A DNA stretch of 64,000 nt from Rusavskia elegans (Eukaryota; Ascomycota; Lecanoromycetes; Teloschistales; Teloschistaceae): assembly GCA_011316305.1 (NCBI GenBank), contig SAUG01000058.1:62001-126000 (forward strand). Direction: 5' to 3'. The notes under the pieces are model-generated. The model was not told where the DNA came from, made no database searches, and saw only the letters and a list, made by a program, of their open reading frames with translations. Positions 33,305-45,474 of this stretch are shown one piece after another; position 1 is the first letter of the stretch; each line of letters starts with the position of its first letter. The position numbers were made by a program, and so were the translations under genes.

Positions 33305-35218
33305 CTATCCACCAGCCTGCTTCACAATCGTAGCAACCTTTTGAGCCAAATCTTCGGTCTCGCTTCTTGTGGCTGCTTCAGCATAAACTCGCACAGCGTC
33401 CTCAGTACCACTCGCTCTAGCGAAACTCCGGCCGTTTTTGAATTTTCCCACGGCTGCATCGATTTGAGCCTGAACGCCTGGAGGGCTTTCAAGCCTCCGT
33501 TCGGCGTCAACAGCCTTGAACATATACCTATCTGCTACCTCTACCCGGACAAGGCGATTGGGTAAATCAGTATACGTCAGATCCCATTCTTTGGGACCCC
33601 AGCCCTTGTGCGCAAGGATGACTTCAACCAGCAACAGATCCGACAAAGCGTCGCCAACCGTTTGGTTGATCAATGCTGTCAAAGCTCGCAATGTCTCGAG
33701 GGCCGAAGACTGGGCTGGCGATTGCGGCTCGTACTTCTTGAGTCTTTTCAGTGCCAGATCGGAGAAGACGACGGTCCCGTGCCCATTGGCCTCGAAATAG
33801 ACGCCCACATCAAACTTTGTCGCTGCATGGTGAAGATGTTTGACACCTGTAGCTGTACATACCACTGGTAAGCGTAGATCTTGGGTCACATATGCGGTAC
33901 TTGCGCCATTGGCATATGCAGTTTGTACTACTCCCACTTTGAGCTTTTCACCAAGTCCAGCGCTGCGTGCAAGATCGCCGATGAATAATGCTGCGAGTGT
34001 GGCTATTCGGTCTCCGTCGAGTAGTCGGAATGTACCGTCAACGTCGTTGAAGTAATATACTATTCGGTCAGCATCGCCGTCGAGCGAGGCACATCTGGTC
34101 ATAGGAGGCGCATGTGAAGAATGGGGTGCGCGCTGGTTGGTCTTAACGAAGTCGGCGCCGCACTAGATAGCGGTTCTTTAGCTAGGATGTAATCAATGAC
34201 TTTACCCCAAATGCTCACTTGATGATTTAGTCGTTCAGGCTTAAGCACGTCATCATTGACCACTTTGATCTCTAAGCCACCTTCTGAAAGAGATGGCAGA
34301 TGCTTCATGAGCTCCCTGAGTTTGGGGCCGCCAACACCGTTTGCGCAATCCACGGTCACAGAACCACTGAACTGACGACCTTGCATGGCCACCTTAAGAG
34401 ACGAAACAGTCTTTTCGTAGTATCCTTGCTCCGTCGGCTCGCCGTATTCATACGGACTTTCTTTGGTGTTAAGACATCGGGTGATATAGTGCAACTGAGG
34501 AGTAGTGAGTAGCTTGTAGTCTGTGTAGGCAGTATCGGTGGCCTTGAGTGCTTCGATAAGGATGGAGATAAGGTGTGCACCTGAAGAGCGAGTGTCTCTT
34601 GCGAAAACTACATTGGCCTTGGTATTCGGGTTGATGTGACATTCTTTGATGATCTTGTCGTAGGCTTCAGAAAGCTTTTCTTCAGAAGGGACGTTGGCAA
34701 GTGTTGTGCCATACGCTTCCCAAGATTCCTGCAGCATGGCATGAGTCGTTTCATCTCAAACCCGAATAGCATCCAACGGTGTTACCTCCAACATCTCTCC
34801 CTAAATATCATTGGGTCAGTGTCGAAGAAAAGAGGGCACTGAAGAGAGGCCAGCTTCGTACCATGGGGTCCACCAATTTGACGCCATTATCCTCTGGAGG
34901 GTTGTGACTAGCCGTTATCATGACTCCAATGGTTCGGCCGTTCAACTTTCTCGACCTTAAAGCTGCTAGTAGTCCGACACGAAACACAACAGAATCTAAC
35001 AAAATGCTGCGATTCCGGAGTATTGTCAATATTGGATCGAGCCCCTGGGATGTTGCCATAACGAGACGTACGCCTTCATTCGGAACTTCGTAGAAGATTA
35101 GCCGATGCGCTCAATCCTAATGAGGACAACAAACTCCTGCAGTGCCATATTGGAAAGTTCTGTCTGCCGGCTTAGGAAACTTAGCAGAAGCTGCGATGAT
35201 TGTTTCTTTATCTGCCAT
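33305..35218 (-). CDS. PCM1: Phosphoacetylglucosamine mutase (AGM1/PCM1)
   Basis: Six exons, 35135-35218, 35072-35085, 34862-35006, 34786-34800, 34219-34728 and 33305-34162, encode 541 aa. Two are micro-exons of 14 and 15 nt, needed to give FQYGTAGFRMKAILLDSVV and [19 protein letters not shown]. It converts GlcNAc-6-P to GlcNAc-1-P on the way to UDP-GlcNAc, the precursor of chitin, N-glycans and GPI anchors. Motifs: TASHNP with phosphoserine Ser66, metal-binding DGDADR (residues 284-289), the sugar-binding YFEANGHG and the phosphate-binding [12 protein letters not shown]. Length matches the family. It is convergent with RRP3 (214 bp between stops). Confidence 0.95.
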
Positions 35219-35786
35219 GCTGGAGGTCGATCGGATCTTGCAATCGTATAGGAGCGAGGCTCAAAGTTCAAACCATCGTGTCTCAAGAGAGGCTGTTGTG
35301 TGACGGTTGCGCGGGGAACGGACTGCTACTTATCTGGATGAAAGGTGAATGAATACCTTATTGTAGATGGTCGAGATGGTCCAAGCGGATCCCCACGCTG
35401 CATACCCCACACAACGCATGAGGCTGGAAGGGCGGTGTTTCGAATGATTGGCTATTCATCGGCCCCCCACAGATTGACGCATAGCCGTGGCTTGCGCGAC
35501 CAAACCTCAAGCAGTTACGCCGTTCCTCGATGACGATCTACCTACCTAGATGTAGAGTATGACACCGTGCATAGTGCATTATCTAGATGGTCTAATCGTG
35601 GGGTGACTATGTCATGCGGATAGACTCTATCTGCCTTGAAACCGAACACTTGAACCCTGAACGTTTATTGCGAAGAATTACATCACTCACTGCTATCTCC
35701 AGGGTCTGAGTGGCAATAGCTTCTCCTGTCCAAACAATGTAAGGTTGGATCGAATTACTTTTCGATGGACCGTTTAAATTATGGCA
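35219..35786. other. Intergenic region between PER1 stop and AGM1 start
   Basis: 568 bp that must contain the AGM1 promoter and PER1 3' UTR. No other gene seen. Confidence 0.5.
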
Positions 35787-36951
35787 TCATGCTTTAAGCC
35801 TCTCGCCGGCAATATCCTGCTGCGCATCTTTGACCAAAAAGCTAGAGTTGCAGACATCAGCAACAATACGATTAGGAAGTTGACTCGAAGGGCACTTACT
35901 TATACCACCAAATTGTAGGTCCAACTGTCCCCAAATGCCAAAGACTGTGTGCATCCAGCAGTCCTCTGACCGGAGCGAAGTCGAGCAATTCCAAGCTCAT
36001 TGCCAAGACTATCCAAGCAACAATCATTCCAGGCCAGGCAGCCCAAGGCTTTTTCAACTTTTGATATCTCTTCACGCTGAACGAGCTCCATAAGATGTTC
36101 TGCACCACTCCGACAGCCACATTGGCAGCCATATTATACGTATAGTCCCATCTCCGTAGAGTAAGGTATGAGATGTGCGCAACATACATTGACACGCAGA
36201 TGAGCGTCCACAGTCGAAGAAGGGTTGCCTTAACGGGAGGCTTGCGTTGATCGAGTCGGAATATCCGGATGGGAGTGTAGTAGAGACCATAAAGCACACT
36301 GGCTCCTGCGGCGAAGTAATCGAGTTTTTCCGTGACGTCGAAGTCGCGAGCATGGAAAATCATACTAAAAACCCAACTCGCCATTCCAACGTAGCCAAAC
36401 AATATGTAATATTTTCTCAATGGATAGTCTGCAGGTATTCGTTCTTTGATCTGTGACATGCCTCTCCGATGCGCCAGTAGGTTGAAGAGGGAGAACAAGA
36501 CCGAGCAAGGCTCCTGGACACCCAAGATGCGGAGGAAAGGCCATTTGCCATGGTACTGGACCACTGGACTCAGCATTGGGGGGTCTCGGGCGACTCGCTG
36601 ATCGGTTATGATATGTTGACATATGTGGTCACAATTGGAGGGACACGTCCAGAGAAGGAGGCGGAGATGGACAGCTAGATTCAAAAGGTATCCGTCAGAT
36701 GGACTCATGTATTTTGAATCAGGTACTCACGAATGACAGCATTGCCGCGGCCGCAGTTCTGCTCTATGCATATCTAAGAAGGTCAGTGAGCGCCTCTCCG
36801 TATATAATAATCGCCAATATACCGAGACACAATTGCGAAATTCTGGTAGTCTATCACCGAGCGAAGCGTGCGTAGCAGTAATGAGACACGAAAGTAAGAT
36901 CAGCCGAGACATGAAACTATAAATCCATCTCCTGCTTTGCCTAACGATCAT
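35787..36951 (-). CDS. PER1: PER1 (PGAP3-like) GPI-anchor lipid remodelling protein
   Basis: Four exons, 36823-36951, 36731-36773, 35900-36674 and 35787-35841, encode 333 aa. Introns at 36774-36822, 36675-36730 and 35842-35899 join NCVS to ICIEQNCGRG, GNAVI to PVHLRLLLWTCPSNC, and PTIWWY to NFLVKDAQQDIAGERLKA. The ATG at 36951 is followed by a hydrophobic leader (MSRLILLSCLITATHASLG); the internal Met 14 is an alternative start. Conserved Per1 features: cysteine-rich luminal start, LLLWTCPSNCDHICQHI, EPCSVLFSLFNLLAHRRG, MASWVFSMIFHARD, EKLDYFAAGA, LRRWDYTYNM and SLELLDF followed by DAHSLWHL, with several TM segments. It acts in the ER as phospholipase A2 on GPI anchors. Confidence 0.95.
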
Positions 36952-37282
36952 GACCTCAAAGGTGTCAAAGCTCGATTATTGCACCGTGCTAACATTCATC
37001 TGCATTGCGTACTCGTACAATAGGGACACAAAGCTTCTGCTCGCGACGGTTTCCATACCTAGCGGGACAAAAGTGCTATTTTTAGCCCTCTACCGCCACC
37101 TTGTTTAAGCTCCCAAAACCTCTAGAACCACCAAACCCTATGCCGATTTCATTGAAACTTTCAGACCTAAACCTTCGAACATGGTCCAATCAAGTTTCTC
37201 GAATTACTGCGCCATTGATCAATGTGAGAGCCCGAAATCAGACCCTTCCTGCGCTTTTTCCACCAGCTCGTCCTCAAAAAGC
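36952..37282. other. Intergenic region between PER1 and tRNA-Ala
   Basis: 331 bp holding the PER1 promoter. Base composition is still that of the gene-rich arm. No gene other than the tRNA follows. Confidence 0.5.
37276..37280 (-). terminator. RNA polymerase III terminator of tRNA-Ala
   Basis: Five T residues on the minus strand, starting 3 nt after the tRNA 3' end. Confidence 0.75.
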
Positions 37283-37373
37283 TGGAGCCACGGGTGATCG
37301 AAACCCGGACCTTCCGCAGGCATTCAGAAGGTAGAAATGCAAAGCGGACGCTTTACCACTAAGCCATAGCCCC
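37283..37373 (-). tRNA. tRNA-Ala (TGC) with a 19-nt intron
   Basis: On the minus strand the 91-nt gene folds as a full cloverleaf. The acceptor stem GGGGCTA pairs with TGGCTCC (one G-T). The D stem is GCTT/AAGC. The anticodon stem TCCGC/GCGGA encloses loop TTTGCAT with anticodon TGC (37,339-37,341). The T stem is CGGGT/ACCCG with loop TTCGATC. The intron starts right after position 37, the canonical place, at about 37,319-37,337. Box A (TGGCTTAGTGG) and box B (GGTTTCGATCA) are intact. The AT-rich repeat block begins at the next base upstream of its 5' end. Confidence 0.93.
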
Positions 37374-37773
37374 GTACTATATTTTCGACTTTTTTATACC
37401 ATTTAAGATTTGAAGACTTTACTATCAAATTAGAAAATATATTGGAAATTGGGACGAAAGTTTCAGTTGAGACAAAAGAATATCTATTGTTTTATTTAAG
37501 TTATCTGATTATTTTGATTATTTTAATATATAAATAATCCGATATTTCTTTTTTTTTCTCCGCGATTACTACGATAGTTAACGTCTATTTTCTATCTTTT
37601 TATTACGTAATGGATTTTTCTTTCGGGTCAAGTTTTCTATAAAAATATTATAACTTTCTATAGAAATATTATACGTTTTTAAACGCGTAATTGATATAAC
37701 GATTTTTTAAAAAATTAAAATCGTTCGCCGAAAATAATAGAATATATTAGACGAAATAGCTTTTGATTTTAAA
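37374..37773. other. Transition zone into the AT-rich block
   Basis: 400 bp between the tRNA and the first TIR element. CpA and TpG still occur in the first 150 bp and then fade out, so the RIP boundary is gradual here. No gene. Confidence 0.5.
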
Positions 37774-39410
37774 TAAACTGGCCGGTTCGAATCGAATTTC
37801 CGTCGAACTATTAGATATCCGATTCGATTTTAGTAATCTAATCCGGATTCGATCTACTAAATAATCGGATCGGATTATAGATTTTAATTCGATTTTTAAA
37901 TTAAATTATAGATTTTAATTCGAAAATCCGATTTAAAAATCTAATCTAATCCGATTTATATTTATATTTAATAGTTAAATATAAAAGTAATTATAGATAA
38001 TATAAAATAATATTATATTCTATTTAATACTAGTTTATATAATAGTTATCTATAAATATTAATTTATATACTAATATTATATTAATAATAATATTTTTTT
38101 CTAAATAATTCTATAGATATATATTTCTTTTCTAGAGATTTTAATTTTTTAAAATTTATTATTAACTAGCTATTATTATATTTCCGGCTATATTTTTAAA
38201 TTTTCTATTAATTTTTAGATTAACTAGGTATTTTTTTTACTAAATAGTAATATATTTAATATAAATTGCGGCTAGTTAATAATCTATAAAAAATAAATAT
38301 AGTCGAATATATATAAAAATATAATAAAATAATATATTTATTTATTAGAAAATTATTTATATATCTTTTTATTATATTCTATAAAATTACTAATATTATA
38401 TTTTATATTCTATCGAAATCTCTATTTATATATATAGTAGTAATATTAGTAAAGATTTTATAATATAATCTAGCGAAAGATATTTTAGAAATAAAAAGTT
38501 CAAAGCTCTTCTAGTATCTATAGATTTTTTAAAAAACGATAATTTTAGATTTCTATTTATATTTTTTTAATAGATTATTAGATAAATTATTTAAAATATA
38601 TTATTCTAGAATATTACCGGTATTTTAGCGTTATAAAATTTTCTTTTACTTTTTTTTTTATTTTTCCTAATTCTATTTTCTCGAGTTTTTACTATACTTC
38701 TACGGAACGGAATTAATTTTCTATTTAAAATAGTTTTAACGTTATTATACGATTAATTATATTGTTTTAATTTATTACTTCTATTTAAATTCGTATATAC
38801 TATATATTACGCTACGACGAATAAAAAAAATAAAAGACTAATAATAGTATAAAATATAATACGATACGGTATATAGTAAATTAACATTTTATTATAATAA
38901 TTATTTACTAATAAATAGAAGATTAGAAATAAAATATATTAATATTTTATATTATATTTCTATAATAGTAATATAAAATGATAATATAAATATTTAATTA
39001 CTAAATAATTATATAAATAGTATTAAATAATTAATAGATAATAATAATATAGATAGTATTAACTATTTACTAGATAATAATAAATAGTATATATTAATAT
39101 TAGAATATATTAATATTAGAAATATCAATCTAAAATCTTTAATATATTATTAGAAAAAAAAAGGATTTATAAATAATATAATATATAAAAGAAAAAAATA
39201 TATTTTAATATTAGAAATATATTATTATATACGATTTTAGCGTTTTAATAAATTAAACCCGGGTATTTAATTCTAATCCGAATTTAAATCGGATCGAATT
39301 ATAAAAAAAATCTAATTTAATTTAAATCGAATTAGATTTAATTATAATTCGATTTAGATCGAGTCGAATTAGTTAATCTAGATTCGAAACTCGATCCGAC
39401 GGTCAGTTTA
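37774..39410. mobile_element. hAT-like TIR element, copy A (1,637 bp)
   Basis: Starts TAAACTGGCCGG and ends CCGACGGTCAGTTTA, a RIP-altered version of the family ends TAGACTGGCCG...CGGCCARTCTA. It is flanked by ATTTTAAA (37,766-37,773) and GTTTTAAA (39,411-39,418), an 8-bp target duplication with one mismatch. Sub-terminal sequence (TTCCGTCGAA, GATTTTAGTAATC) is shared with copies B, C and D; the interior is shared with copy C. No coding frame remains. The 8-bp duplication and short TIRs fit hAT. Confidence 0.82.
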
Positions 39411-42400
39411 GTTTTAAATCTTTTTTAAACGTAGAAATTATATAATATTATAATGTTTTCGATTATATAAATGGTTTTGATTTTTAAATAAACTATTTTT
39501 ACGAGTTCCAGTTTCGTAAATAATCGACCGGACCGAAGATTTAGAATATAACGTAGACGAAGTATTATATATAGAAGCTTTAAATCGTTGCTAACGAAGG
39601 TTTTCTGATTTATAACGAACGAAATAATATAAACTTCGAAACGTTAGCCGTCGATTGGTTTAATACGCGTATTTAGCGCTTTCGGAATTTATATAAACTT
39701 ATTAAATACGTTCTATCTCTATAGTATCTGCCGAAAGTTCTTTTAATTTTAATTATTACTGTATATTTCCATAGTTATATATAGTTTAATTTATATAAAT
39801 TAAAGTTTCTTTAATATTAGCTATATAATATTAGCTACGCAAGCGTTATATCTATAATATCTATTTATATCTAATATTAAACAAAGTTACTTGGTTATTA
39901 GACAAAGAAAATATAGTTTTTTAAAAATATAAAAAGGTTCTAGTTTAGCGTATCGATATATTTTAGAAGATCGATTAGTTAATATAAAGTATTTTTAAAA
40001 TCGAATAATTTACGGAAAGAGAGAATAGATTATTACGTAGTTAACGTAGTAAAGTTTAGAAGTATCTGCTATAAAAGAGTCGGTAGACTGTTTAAAACGT
40101 ATATATTTTACGTTTCGCTTTGGAAAATCGGCGTTAGAATTATCTCTAGAACGAATTCTATTTCAACTACTTTAGACGTTTTTATAGCTACCACTAGATA
40201 TCGGAATAGAATCGCTAGAAGGTTATATATTAGCTTGGTTCTTTATATTAAAATAAAATCGTATATTAGCGGTTTAATAATAAAACGGCTAGTAAAATAG
40301 ATAATCTTCTAGCTACGAAAATTGAATTAATCAAGAAATAATATAGAATATAGATTTTTTCTATATAAACTAATGGAATGGATATCTAGAAATAATAAAA
40401 TTAAATAGGCAGTTTTAAAAATATTCGTTAATGAAAGTCTATTTAGAAAAAGCGATTACGTTAATAATATTAAAGCTTCTTAAAGTATTAATAGTATAGG
40501 CAGCTCGCTAAAACAGCTATCGTTATTATTAATATAAAATTATCGTATATAAAAGAAAAAAAAGATATAGAAATAATTAATATATCTACTTCGTATTATA
40601 ATATCTGTAATTACTAAAATATTATGATTTATATTAAAGTAGCTTTCCGATCTAGCGTACTAATTCGTATAATAAATTTTATAAAGATTCTATAGAATTT
40701 AAACTTTAATCGTATAGTAGTTTATAACGCGATGATTTCAATATACGCGCTAGTAGATTTGAAATAGATATATAAAGCTGAAAAAACGAAATATTATATT
40801 TTTTAACACGTATTATATTTATATAACGTATTTAGATTCAAGTTTCTATAAATTACTTCTCTAAATATTAAGTTAAACGTATTGTAAATCAATTAAAACC
40901 CTGCGACGCTTTAGGCCTATAGAGTTTCTAAATAATTACGATCGATTAGTTAATGTTTTTTTTATCTAATTTATACGGCTTTTTTATATATACGAGCTGT
41001 TTACCGTCTTTTAGAAGATTACAGACAATATTTAACCTATAGGATAGTTATACGTCGAATTTTTCAAAAATAATCGGAAAAATTGATATCGATATATTTA
41101 TAAAAAAATATATTTCTATAAACTATTTATAGATCGAAATAGTTTAAATTTATCGTAGTAGAATAGATAATTTAAAACTGGTTAACGCGGTCGTTCTGCT
41201 AATAGAATCGTTTTAATAAAATCCTTGGAATCTACTTTAAATACTATTTAAAAAAGAGATCATCTTTAGATTAATAGTAGATATAATTCGAATATCGGAT
41301 AGAAATATAGATAAACCTTTTTAGATCGATATATAGCGAGTTTTAAATAAAAATCTATCGTTTAACGGAAGATATTAAATTAAATTATATATATTTCGGC
41401 GGTCGTTAGAATAGTATACTAGAAAAAATCGTTAAAATATATAGAATTTTCGGAAACCTAATTTAATTATAAAAGATAAAATAAATTATATAGAAAGTTT
41501 TTTTCTGGGAAATCTAGCTTCGTTTAACGTACGAAACGTACGTTAGCGATAAATATCTTCCGGCTCTCTTTAGTTTCGATATTTTTAAAGACGACGTATA
41601 CCAGGCAATAGTTTTGGCTATAAAAATTACTTGTTTCTATCGACGGCTATAGATAATCTTCGATAAAATCGTCTAGATATACTACTGGCCGCGGCTATTA
41701 ATCTGAAAACTATAGTATAGTCTTCGCGAAGATAATACTATAATCTAAATATTAATATATTAGTTCGAGGAATTGGCGTCCGGGTAATTAATAGAGATTG
41801 GTGATTTTATTAAATTTATCTAAATCTGAAAAGAAATACTGTAAATCTATCGGATATAATATATATATACTTTAATAGAATAATTTTATACTATCTACGC
41901 GTGCTAATAGATTTTATATCTGCCGTTCGAAATCTTTTTTAGCAGCGTAGATATACTAGTTAAAAGCTGGCTATTATCTAGACGTGATTAGTAACTATTT
42001 TACGTTATAAATAGGTATCGGTAAAGCGAGACGTACTTGCTAGTTTCGACTAGATTAGAGGAATTTTTTACGTTTTCTATCGTATTATTTATATTCTATA
42101 ATAGTATATTCTCTAGTTTCCGACGTATCTATTAATAGGCTGGCTGAGCGATCTATAGCCGGAACTAGCTAAAAATAACCAGAACCAATACTATTTAAAC
42201 TCTAATTATCTATCGTATTCGAGTCGTCGTCGCTTTAGAAATAGAGGAATCGAGAGAGCTTCGGCTGTTTTACGTAAGCGATCGATATAGCTATTTTTTC
42301 GATGGCCTAGTTTAGATTTAGATATATAGTTTGGTAGTTGATTGTAATTGATATTAAGTAATTTATAAATCGCGTAGTAGATAGTTAATATATCTACAGA

Positions 42401-43534
42401 ACGTAGCGTTTTAAATTCTAAATTCTAGAAAAGATTTAACGGCAGTCGACTGTTTATAATAATATATAGTAGTCTTATATATAGACGGGTTATATATTAT
42501 ACTAATATCTTTTAGATAATATAGAAAAAATGGCTTTAATTAAAGCGATAGAAAATCGAGGATTAGTAGCTATAGTCGAAAAATTTTAACGAAATATTAG
42601 AAATAGATAGTTTATATTACTAGCGCTTTCCTTTAATTTAGCGAATTTTATAGCTATCTAGAACACTTTATAAATGCTATTAATATCGATAAAAGACCGT
42701 TATAATTTTAGACGAATCGTAAACGGAATTAGGTCAAAATACTAATTAAATTAAAGGAATAAAACTGTCTTTCGTAGAACTCGTAAATTACTAGAATTAA
42801 TTCGTAGCCGTAAAATTTCCGTATTAGTTTATTATATATTTAAAAACGTTATAAAATAGATACGATCTTTCATTCGGAAAACTTTTTTTAATTTTTCTAG
42901 AAATCGATTTAGATTTCTAGTATATCTTGTAAATAGTATAATATCCGATAGTAAAAGATAATATTTCGAATTTCTGCGTAGTAGATAATTATAGACAAAT
43001 AAAGCGCTTGATACCTAAAAGCCCGTTATTATATCTATTTATAGAAGTTATCCGTACTTTTTAAAACATCCTATCTAGGAATTACTTCTATTTTTCAAAT
43101 CTAATTAGATTATCTCTTTCTTGGTTCTATAAAAAAAGTATTGCGTATCTATTATTCGACGGCTTTTCTAAATATTTCTAAAGATTTACTTTATCGGATC
43201 GGAATACTATCCGTAAAAACAATATTCGATACTCGTTAAAATAATATCGATAAAGATCGTTTATCCCGCGAAGGAAACCCTATATCTTTTATTTACTTTA
43301 ATTCTAAATATTTAGATATCTGCGAGGCCGATAGTTCTAGCGAAATATTCTAAAAAGATTTAAACGCCCGAATCTACCGAGAAAATAATTAGATTATTAA
43401 CGCAAGTCATTTAGCAACGCTAGAATTACTAGAAAATTTAGTCGCTAGAATATAAAATCGACTTTCTATCTCTTTAGATAATTTTTAAATATTTTAAAAT
43501 AATAGAAATTTACTTGTTCGTTCTATTCTTGATC

Positions 43535-43594
43535 AGTTTACTATAGCTCGTCCTACTTTTAATTAGTCTACTATAGTTCGTCCCGCTTTTAATT
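43535..43594. repeat. 30-bp tandem duplication
   Basis: Two adjacent 30-bp units (43,535-43,564 and 43,565-43,594), each of the form AGTYTACTATAG followed by YTCGTCCYRC and TTTTAATT. They lie just before the 24-bp minisatellite. Confidence 0.75.
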
Positions 43595-43613
43595 AACTTG
43601 TACGAGACGTACT

Positions 43614-43733
43614 ACCAGTCTATATATAAAATATACTAGCAATTTCTTTATAAAATATACTAGCAGTTTTTATACAAGATATATCAACAGTCTTTGTATA
43701 AATTATACTAGCAGTCTTACTATAAAAAGTACT
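43614..43733. repeat. 24-bp minisatellite, five units
   Basis: Five consecutive 24-bp units, from 43,614, 43,638, 43,662, 43,686 and 43,710, with the rough consensus AGCAGTCTTTATATAAAATATACT. Read on the minus strand each unit is eight codons of the type KTASIFY-x, so the repeat is in frame and may come from a repeat-bearing transposon protein. Confidence 0.8.
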
Positions 43734-45051
43734 ACTACGTCTAAAAATTATAAACGCTGATAGAAGTAACGCTAGTTTAAACCTCGCGGCTGTTAAAGTA
43801 TTTTTAATCAACGTAGATATAAATAATATCGAAAGGCTAGATAAGATTACGTAATACTAAAAGGCTAAAATTAGTATATTTGAAAATTAACGCGATAACC
43901 TAACTATTAATTAGCAGCGGGTTATTAAAAAACTTCAAAAAATTAATATAAAGAAAGTTCAAATCGTTGAATAGTTAGAATATAGCTAGAAAAAATACCA
44001 GGCATTCTTTAATAAAAATTAGCCCTGATTAACTTTATAAAGCGTAAGATAATAGAATTTTTAGACCGGCTAGATACTAGAATAAAACGGCTAAAACGGT
44101 TTTAACGAAATCTAATAAACTGCTGCTAAATACTAGTAATAGTAATAGCAGTAGTATTTTAAATTGATCGTAATTCTCGTAATATTTTTATTATCTACGA
44201 CGTTTTTAAAGTTCGGAAATATCGAGACCGATAAGATTTTAGAAATACTTTAAACAAAATATCGTATCGTCTTTGAAATAGAGGATTTTTAGTAGACGTA
44301 ATATTTTAGGGAATTAAAAAATTAGTCTTTTATTCTAGACGTAGAAATACAGAGTCGATTAATAATTTTAAATTCGATAATTAACTTGGATTTATAACTA
44401 TAAAAGATAGAAACTCGTTAGAAAATCTATAGTATATTAAAAATAAGTTTACATAGATTTATATAGAAGGAACTAAGTATTTTCGTTTGATTATTACTAT
44501 AAAATATAGAAATATATATAATATTACTATATCAGCCGAACCTACTGGCGTTAAATATTAAATACGGTATACTTTTTATCTATATACGCTATACCAGCGC
44601 TCTAAAATTATATATCGATAGTATTACAACGAAGAACAAATTTTAATACTATTTATCTAGTAATTCTATCTAGTCCGATTAACTACCAAGATTAAAACTA
44701 CGTAGTACGTTAATTTCAACAAATTACTATTATTATCTATAGTTCTATTATCAATAGATAACTCTTTTTCGTCGACGCTTTTATTAATCTAATTTCTATT
44801 ATTGCTATCTACCGAACTATTCTAGCGGAACGCTTATTTATCGTTATAATATCTAATATTATAGCTACTTTAAAATATTTCTTCGTTTTTAGGCTCGGAT
44901 ATCTCTTTCCGCTTTTTTTTCGTACAAGTAACTATATTAGATACGGGTTTTAAACGGTATATTATATCTAGTAAATAATCTTTAAATTTCCGTCGTTAAT
45001 ACCGTCTAAATTATCGTAACGGACGATTTTTTCGTTAATATCTATAGCGGC

Positions 45052-45474
45052 TATACTGGCCGATTCGAGTCGGATTCCCGTCGAACTGTCGGGTATTCGA
45101 CTCGATTTTAGTAATCCGATCCGGACTCGACCCGGGTTTTAGCGGGTTAAATCCGGGTCGGGTTATTTAATAACCCGATCCAGATTCGACTTAATAATAT
45201 TATATATTTAATATACTATTATTTTAGTAATTAAATAAGAATAATTTATCTAAATTATATATTTAATTTTATTATAGACTTCCTAGCTAATATAGTTAAT
45301 TAATAAGAATTTATTTAGTAAATTTATATAAAAGTTATACCAGCTTTATACTTTTATACTAGAATTTTGCGATTTTAGTAGATCGGATCGGATTATAATT
45401 TAAAATTCGAAACCCGGTCGAATCGAATCGGGTTAGTCAATCCGAATTCGAAATCCGACCCGACGGCCAATCTA
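45052..45474. mobile_element. hAT-like TIR element, copy B (423 bp)
   Basis: Starts TATACTGGCCG and ends CGGCCAATCTA. It is flanked by a perfect 8-bp direct repeat ATAGCGGC (45,044-45,051 and 45,475-45,482). The interior is non-coding and short, so this is an internally deleted or MITE form of the family. It is less AT-shifted than copy A (runs such as CCCGGGT survive). Confidence 0.9.

Larger units (their letters stand above)
39411..45043. other. Degraded repeat sequence of unknown class
   Basis: 5.6 kb between TIR copies A and B. It is RIP-altered, but the stretch around 40-43 kb keeps more CpA/TpG and CpG than its surroundings, so it may be younger or hit fewer times. Protein-like fragments can be read (for example NEFYFNYFRRFY near 40.15 kb, plus strand), but I cannot assign them to a family. 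It contains the tandem repeats at 43,535-43,733. Confidence 0.45.

Noticed and set aside
37101..37334. 77-codon plus-strand frame
   Set aside because: Its C-terminal part (GDRNPDLPQAFRR) is antisense tRNA-Ala translated, a common artefact.
43620..43811. 63-codon frame in the AT block as a gene
   Set aside because: It is the translation of the 24-bp minisatellite in RIP-damaged DNA; no start context or homologue.
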